64,000 nt of DNA from Brachionus manjavacas (lineage: Eukaryota > Rotifera > Eurotatoria > Ploima > Brachionidae): the NCBI GenBank assembly GCA_019054805.1, contig JAHQIY010000003.1:5332001-5396000 (forward strand), read 5' to 3'. The position numbers and the translations under genes are program-made. Below, one piece after another: positions 56,111 through 64,000 of this stretch (the first letter of the stretch is position 1; every line of letters begins with the position of its first letter). The notes under the pieces were generated by a model that made no database searches, was not told the DNA's origin, and saw only the letters and a program-made list of their open reading frames with translations.

Positions 56111-56984
56111 TGTTTTCCTCAACAAGTCTGGCAATCAAAGAAGCAAAATGATCCAGTCCTTTCTTAACATATCTCACTCAACGCAAAAAGCCAACTCGAG
56201 GCTAATGTTGACTGATGAAGCAAATATTATTTTTAAGTTTGTTAATTTAGATCCAATTTTTATAGGTAAAGTAAAATTTTTAATCAAATTTCATTTTTCT
56301 AATTTGGTCAGAACATTTTTAAATGCGTAGTTAAATTTCATCGCAGATTTTTATATTTTTACAAAGCTTTATTTTAAAATTTTTGAAAAAGGATTGTAAT
56401 TTGTATTAAATGCATAGAAATTTAATTGCGCATTTAAAATGTTTTGATCAAATTAGAAAAATGAAATTTGATAACAAAAACTTACAAAAACAAAAACTTA
56501 GACTTAATGGAAAAAATTACAAGCCCAAGTTATGACTTCGACTTTTTAAGATGTGTTCAAACTTTTTTCCTGACTTTTATACAAGTCTGAACAAAAAACT
56601 TGGTTTCTTTTTGGCTTTGATTTTTTTCCATAGGTTCTTAGGTCTAGATAAGTATTTTTCTTAATGTATTTAGAAAAGGCAAAAAAAATCAATTGGTGAT
56701 TTGGAATTCTTTTATAATACCATTTACTTATAATTTCCTTCAGTCAAGAAACGATTTTATCCAGCGAACTAGGAGAAAAAAGGAGGTTAATTTTAAAACT
56801 GTTTTATATATAAGATTAATTTAATTTATCAAAAGTTAAATAATCAATTTGTTAAATTTGTATTTTTTGTTTTTTGAAGTTGATTTCTTTTTTTGATTTC
56901 AAATGGCTTTAACTTCTAAAATAAAAATTTGGTACTTTTCTTTCAAAAGTCCGAGCAAAGGACTTTTATTTTTATTATTTTTAA

Positions 56985-57080
56985 AAAAGTCCAAGTCCGG
57001 ACTTCGAAACTAACTAGACAGCCACAATAATTATCTGGAATGTCATGGACTTTAATTTTGGACTTTTAAACAACTGTTCT
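56985..57080. repeat. AGTCCGGACTT palindromic repeat, copy
   Basis: GTCCAAGTCCGGACTTCG followed by GGACTTTTAAACAACT recurs in variant form at 57770-57920, and a weaker version lies at 49360-49418 (AAAAATTACAGGTCT and its inverted partner before TTTTTAAACAACT). It is a short dispersed palindromic family. Confidence 0.5.
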
Positions 57081-57489
57081 TAAACCGAAATAATAATCAA
57101 AAATTTTTTTTTAAATATATTTAATTCTGATAACAAAGAAAAAAATTAAAGATGAGAAAAAAAATGGAAAAGCCGAATCGATAAAATTTTGCCTAAATAA
57201 AGAGTACCCGGAAGAAACAAGAAGAAAATTTTTAAAGTTACTAACCAAAGCCTTCTGAAGCATCCATCCATCTCACCCATTTTATTTTATTTTTTTTTGC
57301 ATAATTTTAGATAATTAAAAACAAAACAAAATTCGGATTAGTCTAAATGTAAATATATAATTTATTTAGAAACTAACAAAAAAAACAAAAAAATAAGATG
57401 AAATTAACTTTATCCTGTTTAACTTTTCAAATTTTTTTATCTCTAACTTGATTTTTATTTTTACTTTCATCACCCAAGTGGTGTTTTTT

Positions 57490-57525
57490 TGAAATAAATA
57501 ATAATAATAATAATAATTTAATTTT
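57490..57525 (+). repeat. (AAT)n microsatellite, probable retroposon tail
   Basis: GAAATAAATAATAATAATAA ends a stretch reading CCCAAGTGGTGTTTTTTT, which resembles a non-LTR element 3' end with a microsatellite tail. Confidence 0.5.
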
Positions 57526-57574
57526 TAAATATTCATTTTATAAATAAATTTTAATTCTATTTGAATTTTCATTT

Positions 57575-57722
57575 TTACTTTTTTTTTTTAACATGAGATT
57601 ATTCGTAAGCACCACGAAGAACTTTTAATTTCAAACCTGGCACATCTTTAGTACGTCCTCCTCAAACCAGAACAATGCTATACTCCTGTAAATTATGCCC
57701 CTTTCTTGGTATGTACGCCGCC
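57575..57722 (-). pseudogene. mitochondrial ribosomal protein S12 (uS12m) C-terminal pseudogene fragment
   Basis: One minus-strand frame gives AAYIPRKGHNLQEYSIVLV, a TGA (57662-57664), GGRTKDVPGLKLKVLRGAYE, a TAA (57599-57601) and a Lys-rich end. This is the signature end of uS12m (IPG.GH.LQEH..VLV.GGR..DLPGVK...VRG). TGA replaces the Arg of VLVRGG, so the fragment cannot make a normal protein under the standard code. It begins near an ATAG that may be an old splice acceptor. Functional MRPS12 must be elsewhere. A retained last exon of a tandem copy and a retro-copy are both possible origins. Confidence 0.65.
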
Positions 57723-57769
57723 CTATCTACGCTGTTACCAGTGTTATACAGACCGAATAAGAGTTTAAA

Positions 57770-57965
57770 ATTCAAAAGTCTCAAGTCAAATGCAAATTCG
57801 GACTTTTTTTTAAGTTCCAAGTGGGTCCTTCCAAAACACTGACCCCCCAAATTTTGAAAATTTTCTAGTCCTTTTTTAAAGTCCGGACTTTGACTTTAAT
57901 TTGTGACTTTTAAACAACTATGAACCCTATGCTCCACAAGGAGTGAATAAGGAAGAAAAAAAAAC
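57770..57965 (+). repeat. palindromic repeat plus RTE-like 3' tail, copy 2
   Basis: GTCTCAAGTCAAATGCAAAT and AAAGTCCGGACTTTGACTTT lead into TTTTAAACAACT, then CCCTATGCTCCACAAGGAGT and GAATAAGGAAGAAAAAAAA. The last part matches 22611-22650 almost base for base. Confidence 0.55.
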
Positions 57966-58012
57966 AACTCTGAACCGAATGTATTTAATTTATAATTTAT
58001 AAATAAGAATAT

Positions 58013-58052
58013 AGTTTATCCAGTATTTTAAACCAAGGCTACTGGATAAACT
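58013..58052. repeat. perfect 13-bp inverted repeat
   Basis: AGTTTATCCAGTA (58013-58025) and TACTGGATAAACT (58040-58052) form a hairpin with a 14-base loop, 30 bases before the Tc1 remnant. It may be a leftover of its excision or end structure, or unrelated. Confidence 0.6.
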
Positions 58053-58079
58053 GGATTTATACCAAGATTACAAAATGGT

Positions 58080-58530
58080 GAAGGTTCAATCGGGATGCAT
58101 TTCTTACAAAGGCACTGGTAACAGTTAAAGAGAACGAATTAACCAGTTTCTCTACATCAACACCTTGGAAAACAATCGTATATCATCTGTTGAACTCCTA
58201 TTTGAGCCAGACGACCCATGGATTTCTCAGCAAGATGGCGCTTCGGTACATACTGCTCAGTCAGTAAGCGACTGGTTCAGAGAACATTGAAGTTATGCCA
58301 TGGCGTGCCCGTTCACCAGATCTCAACCCAATCGAGAACTTATGTTCATACATGGATGCCAAATTGGGAGACACTAAAGTAACCTCTATTGAGCTTTTAA
58401 AAGAGGTTTTACACAAAAATTGGTCTAAGATTCCGACTGAAACTTTTGAACCGTTTTTTCCTTTTGTATTTTTTTTTCACATAATTTTTTTTGGATTTAT
58501 GTTTTTGGATTGATGGCAAATAAAAAATTA
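58080..58530 (+). pseudogene. Tc1/mariner transposase, C-terminal half, broken
   Basis: Pieces in shifted frames read SGCISYKGTGNS, INQFLYINTLENNRISSVEL, LFEPDDPWISQQDGASVHTA, and MPWRARSPDLNPIENLCSYM. QQDGA holds the second Asp (58234-58236) and NPIENL the Glu (58334-58336) of a Tc1-type DD34E site; they are now about 33 codons apart with a frameshift between. The DNA-binding N-terminus and the first Asp are gone. The C-terminus runs on through KLGDTKVTSIELLKEVLHKN. No terminal inverted repeats were found. Confidence 0.8.
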
Positions 58531-60039
58531 AAAAAATAAAATGCTTTTTTTTATTTTCCCGCCTTAAAAAATTAAATGCGTAAAACAATTATTTTGTTAA
58601 CTAAAAAATAATGTCTAAAATTTAGCAGCATACTATATAACACTCAGTTCTTGATCAATCCTAATGATATGTCTCAATTTTGTTATTAGTCATTCAAGTG
58701 TTAATTTCAGAACAAAATAATAATTTAATTTAACTTAGAAAGAGGCATAATTTATTAATCGCCATAATCAATTTCAGTTTTTTATTTAGCCGGGAATGTG
58801 AACAAGTTTCCAAAAGTAGCTTCATTTTTAAATCAAATAGCCCTTTTTGGGTGATACTTTAAAGAGAACCGATTTGAACATTCATATTTGAAAATATTAG
58901 TTGCTCTATGGCATACCAAACCATTTTTTAGAAAAAAAAGTATGTTTGTTAAAAATTTTATTCTAAAAATTAAAAAAAAAATTTGAAAATTAGTTTAAAA
59001 AAAAGAATGACGAGCTTCCTCTTTCACAAGCCCTTATCAATTCTCCGTCCAATTAAGCGAAAAGCGATTGATTCTATTCAGGCTTTTCGTTTGTTACATG
59101 ACTAACTGGCTGAAGAGAAGTGATAAGGATTAGTAATCGAGTGGGTGCTAGCGGCACTCGGCGCAGGCTGGATTTCTTTTTTGTGTTTTGTTCGCATTGA
59201 TCTTTGAGTGAGTTCTTGTGCTGGAATTAATTTTGGAGAAGGAAAAATCATAATTTGACTCTGAACTAAAAATGAAGATGAGGAAAAACGAAAAATATAG
59301 AAAAAAAAATAAAAAAGAAGAAAAAAACTTGAAATTATAATTAACTTGAGATAAAGTTCGATTCGTCTATTTTTTTTGACTAAACAAAAAAATTTCTATT
59401 TTGCTTCCCCCTCACTTGCTAAATTATGCTAGAAAAAACAAGCAAGCCAACAAAATTATCTTTTTTTTCCAAGTTTGATTATGAATCTAAAATGGAAGAG
59501 GCAAATTAATTTAAATAAAAAAATGGCGATCTAAGAATCATCCAACGGTCAGTTATCGATTTCTGTGCTTCTATCTCCTCCCTTAAAAATTCTAATTTAC
59601 TTCACTCATTCTTGTCCGATGTTGATTTGAGTGCTCAATTAATCATATTTGAATTAATCCTCTCTGGCAGATCTAATCTATCATCCGAATGATTGTAAGT
59701 TTGCACTGACTAAAAATCGATATTTATCATCAAACAATTCCCATCACTCAAATGTTCTCTTTTCCGCTTCTCAATTATTCAAATTTTCCATCCACTCAAA
59801 TTAGCATATGTCTTTGGCACTCATTCTCGGGAACACATTTATCAACTTAAATAAAAAAAACAACAGCACAAAAATTGCCCACAAAATTTCATTTTTTAAT
59901 CATGCATTAATTGAGTAAAAAAAATAATTTGAGCGCCTCCTTTTTTAGACTTAAAATTAAGCACATCTTTATTTAACCAAAATAATTTTTTGAAGATTTT
60001 TTTAGCTTCCTTTAGAGCTTAAGAATTTATTCAGGAATC
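58531..60039. other. intergenic DNA without recognised gene
   Basis: A GC-richer island at 59010-59180 (ending in CGGCACTCGGCGCAGGCTGG) was checked for tRNA or exon form; neither was convincing. Confidence 0.35.
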
Positions 60040-60405
60040 AAAATATTCAATTCTTGAAGGGGTTCAGAGGACGGCAACCAAATCAGTAGAGTAAATTAAA
60101 GAGAAACCGTATGTGGAACGGCTTCGAGATTAAAACTTAATTAGTTCAGATTGAGAGGCCACTTCAACCAAAATGTACAATATTTTGCACCATGTTGAGT
60201 TAGATTAGAACAAGAAGATAAAATGATATAAAATAAGCCAGACAAATAAATAAAGAGAGATAGCATAGCTATTCAACTCCGTCGTTTAATTGTTACCTAA
60301 CAATTTCTTCTTTTTAACTTGAACTATCAAATATTTAGACATGTCTAACCTCCTCTTAATCAGAAGGAGCATTAGCTCGGTACATATTTACTAATAAGTA
60401 AATAG
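60040..60405 (+). pseudogene. jockey-like non-LTR element, 3' fragment
   Basis: LEGVQRTATKSV, then IKEKPYVERL: the C-terminal block ..VQR.ATK.V.....PY.ERL of jockey/CR1-like reverse transcriptases. Stops are frequent. After a gap the sequence resembles the end of the 50608 copy (TCGTTTAATTGTTACCTAAC) and finishes with the family tail CAGAAGGAGCATTAGCTCGG at 60361 and an AATAAGTAAATA end. Confidence 0.65.
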
Positions 60406-60584
60406 CTACAATTTCGAAAGAATGAAGTCGTTGAGACATGGAGCAAGTTGGTGCAGCATGTTTGAATAGTTAAAAGCAATCACTGCAATGGATTTAGACA
60501 AATACTTAAACTAATGTTTCACTACTATTTACATTACCACTAAAATTATACTCAAAAAGAATTAGAATTGGAGCTTAATTGAAG

Positions 60585-60810
60585 GCATCTTGAAGCTGAT
60601 GATCAATTCCAAATATCATTCCAATTCAAAGAGTTTATCTCTAAATAATTAATCTTTGAATTAATTTTAAAAATTTTAATGAAGCACGCTTTACATCCTA
60701 TGTAGATTTAAAAAATAATTAAAAAAAAAATTCTCAATAGATTAATAAAATCGATTTTTAAATTTGAATTTTATAAACTGATTTTTTGTAAAGTTTATTT
60801 TGAATTGTTT
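60585..60810 (+). mobile_element. arm of the foldback family of 17494-18027
   Basis: It starts GGCATCTTGAAGCTGATGATC and then shares TATGTAGATTTAAAAAATA, TAAAATCGATTTTTAAATT and ACTGATTTTTTGTAAAGTTT with the left arm at 17494. The right arm is not clear beyond about 60900, so it is a partial or decayed copy. Confidence 0.6.
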
Positions 60811-61202
60811 TAATTAAAAAAAATTAAATTTAAACTTAACAAAAAAATTTGAAGAAAGAATTAAAAAATAAACTCAACAAAAAGAGTTAATACATTTAAA
60901 TTTAATAAATCAATTTTGTCAATGTATCGAGATAATGAATTTTTTTTATTATTTATTTTTCAAATGCATTAAAATTCTTTTTCTAAAATTTAGAAACAAT
61001 CTTTGAAATTTTGTAAATCTGTGCAATTTCAAAATTTTCCCTGGCCAAAGCATTGATGCTCATACCAAACTGGAATTACCTTATATGTCAAGAAAAATGC
61101 AAAAATTAAGTCCAATCCATAAGATTACCTATGAAAAAATATATAGAAAAAATATGAAAATAAAATAAATGAAAAATTAATACTAAATATTAAAAATAAA
61201 TA

Positions 61203-61403
61203 AATAAATTAAAAAATATCGAGCTGCTTAATTGTGAATGAGTGACTTTTGATCTTGATTTTTGAAAATGAATCAAGACATGGAAAAGAAAAATTGAGTA
61301 TTGACTCAATTGAAGATTCATAAAGAATACCCAATGCTTTGGCATTTAGACCCCAGTTTTTATTTGAACAAAAAAAATAAAATTCAAACCAGTTTAAAAT
61401 CAT
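61203..61403 (-). pseudogene. jockey-like reverse transcriptase C-terminal fragment
   Basis: SNKNWGLNAKALGILYESSI and ESILNFSFPCLDSFSKI align with NKKWGLNQNTLGNLYKSLVG..SILDYSFPCLNSFSEK of the 50608 copy, in opposite orientation. It is open but only a fragment. Confidence 0.7.
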
Positions 61404-64000
61404 TTTTTTGTTTTTGAAATTTTCGAGTGACTAAAGTTCAAACATAGGTACTCGAAAGGATTCCGAAAAATTGTAAATACTAAATTTTTGCTCAAATAAA
61501 CAACTGATGTGAAAAAATTTAATTTAATTTGTAAAATAACCAAAGATTGTATGCTCCTAGTGTCTTGAATATTTGTTCTCCGAGGACAAGTATACTTAAG
61601 GAGAAAAACAATACGAATTAATTAAAAAATTGATTAAAAGCCTCCAAGATAGCTATGCTTTTGAATGAAGAAAATAATGCATATCGAAAATTTTTCATCT
61701 TCCTATTTGATAAAAATCTTAAACAAATGTTCTATTAACTTTTTTTCAATCAAATTCTAGATTTATTTGTTAGTTTTTTGTAATTCAATTTTATCTACCC
61801 TAGTTGCTCAAATTAAAAATTAACAAAACATTTGCTCAATCAATTGGTAGCAGTTGGTAATCACAATTTTTTCGATTATTCATATTTAAATTTTGTGATT
61901 AATGAATGAAAATTAAAATACAAAGAATTAATTTGATTTTTTGATTATGGAAAAAACTTAAATTAAAAGTTTTAAAATTCGTTCACCATGATAAATTTGC
62001 TTGACAGTTCTTAATTCTCATGCTAGAACACAGAGCATCAATTTACTAGACAAGTCAACAGGGAATTATTTGAAAAATTTCAATAAAAATCTGCTTTTCT
62101 TGAAAAAAAATATTAGTAAAATATAAAAAAAATAAAAAAATATATCATTCAATTTTTGAAGATTAAAAAATTGCTGAACAAAAATTGATCGAATTTTCGA
62201 AAAAATAAAACTGTTAAAGGAATCTTGCTGTGACTAAGTTAGATCTAATTAAATATTCTTATCTATTTATTTATTTTGGCCAAATGGAATCTAAAGATTT
62301 AAGATAAAAAAGTTTAAAAGCTTAAAAAGATCTTTAAAAAAATAAGTAAGATTTAGAAAAAAATTGAACTAGCGGCATGAGTCTTGGCTATTTAAACAGA
62401 CAGTAATGAAATTTTTACCCTAGAGACAAAAAGACTATTAATTTAAAATGCAAATTACAAATTGTGCCATTAATCAATTTTTCTAGTTTTGTTTATCTTA
62501 TCTATCATCGCGATGAACATAAAACTTGTAAAAATATTTTACTCTCACTCGGCTCTTTTTTTTGCACCATCCAAAAATCAGGGCAACAAAAAATCAGAAA
62601 TTTCTAAACAAAACTAATTTTAAAATTTTGATTAAGTAGTTTTTAATAACACAAATACATAGATTCTCTTGTTTTTTAATTATATATCAGATGGAATAAA
62701 TTAAACGTCTAATTAATTTAAATCATTTGAGATTTTGAGATCTCAAATGAGCTTGATAGATGGTAAAAATTGTAATATAAAGCCTAATTGAAGTTTTACG
62801 ATAGAACAACTTTTATCATAAGCATAGTTTTATCTCAATTCTAAACTAGATTAATAAAAATAATAATAAAAATTTTGCTGAAGTAAAATTCGCAACTCAT
62901 GCGAGCGTCAAATACAAACAAGCGATTAAAAATTTTCGTTTGATTTAAAATTCAAATTTTTTGCAGACTTTGTTTAATTAGTTTTAGTTTAAGACAGATA
63001 TAATTAAAATAGGATTTATCATTTTATGACTCTAATTTCGTCGCTTGGGGAACATACAATACCAATGCGACGAAATTCATTAATAAAATTATTTAATAGC
63101 ACTTGCCAACTCATTTATCTTATTTTTGCTAAAATTTAATTTCCTAATTGAGCTAATATTGTGCTCCGGATCACCGGAAAAGTCTATTCTGATTAGAATT
63201 CAGGATTAAATGACACAAATGCTTAAAAAATAAGTCAAATAAAAACAAAAAAATTATTTTTAATTAAAACAATAATTCAAAACTTATCATTTTTATAATT
63301 GGTAAATTTTGTCATTTGTTTAGAACTTCTTTCTTTCTGAATCTGAATAAAATTATTTATCAACAATATTTTAATCTCGTAAATCACAAAAGCTTGATAG
63401 CTTGAAAGATTCCAAACGCCATTGGGAAGCTTTTTTTATTATCAAAAAAATTTGGAAAATAAGCTTTTTTAAATAACTTTATTTAATCAAAAATTTACAA
63501 AAAACTGAAACTGTTCTGAAATCCAAATTCAAACTTCTTTTTTCAAAAAAAATAAATAAATATAAATAATAAAAGCCTGATAGCTTAAACATTTTTAGAC
63601 TACATCCTTATTTTTGATAAAATAAACTTCCAATAAATTCATTTGAAAAATGTATCCCTATTTATATGTAAAATAAATTTTATCTTCCTAAGTGAATCTT
63701 ATCTCCAATTATATATATCTCTATCTAATTTTAATCCCTCCACAAGCTTCATTTATTTATAACAAGGAATAAAAGAACAAAACAGGTTCTAGGTATCTGA
63801 TTTTTCATGAAAAATATAATATACGCAATTGTTTTTGATTGTGTTTTTTAAATAAACACGAAATCGAGCACTAAAATTCTTGTTATAAAAAGATTTTTAC
63901 TATTTAAAATTATCTATGATATTCTAACCCGGATTATATTTTTTTTCTTCACTAAATAAACAAAATATCTTGGAGATAAAGAAATTCGTAGTAAATACTT
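61404..64000. other. AT-rich DNA with two small hairpins
   Basis: No gene was seen. Perfect inverted repeats: TCATTTGAGAT at 62723-62733 with 62740-62750, and AATTTCGTCGC at 63034-63044 with 63067-63077 (loop 22). Confidence 0.4.

Noticed and set aside
57496-57525. CRISPR-like or regulatory repeat
   Set aside because: A simple AAT microsatellite with no spacers; CRISPR arrays are not expected in animal DNA.
59010-59180. GC-richer island considered as tRNA or exon
   Set aside because: No cloverleaf with A and B boxes and no open frame with splice sites was found.

Overview
The window is nuclear DNA of an animal with a very AT-rich genome. The genes carry spliceosomal introns with GT..AG ends, many of them only 50-100 bases long. 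HAUS3, TTLL5, SRP19 and a RUN-domain protein of RUSC type all point to Metazoa. The base composition, the tiny introns and the many non-LTR retroelement scraps would fit a monogonont rotifer such as Brachionus. That placement is inference; nothing here proves the species.

Layout. (1) At 1-1051 on the minus strand lies the 5' end of an LTR retrotransposon: a short LTR, a possible primer-binding site, a leader and the start of gag, running off the left edge. (2) 1856-3325 (minus) is an intact 489-codon CENP-B/Tigger-type transposase-derived gene that has lost two of the three catalytic acidic residues. (3) 5352-5892 (minus) is SRP19 in two exons. (4) 6317-11213 (minus) is the 3' part of a RUSC-like gene whose RUN domain is split by a 1.7 kb intron full of small DNA-transposon remnants. 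Further exons at about 16038-17011, 18774-18816 and 19975-20007 may be its 5' part. (5) 25270-25674 (plus) is a small secreted precursor with three dibasic-flanked copies of the nonapeptide HSHExxFLx, a candidate new neuropeptide gene. (6) 32203-34260 (plus) is HAUS3 in one exon. (7) 35620-50192 (plus) is TTLL5, rebuilt here from 11 phase-compatible coding exons over 14.6 kb (1385 codons); its two largest introns are filled with repeats. (8) From 50200 to the right edge I see no intact gene. That part holds retroelement fragments of two non-LTR types, a Tc1/mariner transposase remnant, decayed gene pieces (mitochondrial ribosomal protein S12, a C-type-lectin-like exon, an acidic tail) and foldback repeats.

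The genes do not form one pathway. HAUS3 (microtubule branching in the spindle) and TTLL5 (tubulin polyglutamylation) are adjacent, on the same strand and both act on microtubules, but an animal genome gives no reason to treat them as an operon. The most novel items are the HSHExxFL precursor, the catalytically dead CENP-B-like gene, a 218-bp element bounded by TTAA, a 530-bp foldback family present twice, and a pair of mutually exclusive perfect 17-bp hairpins in a TTLL5 intron.
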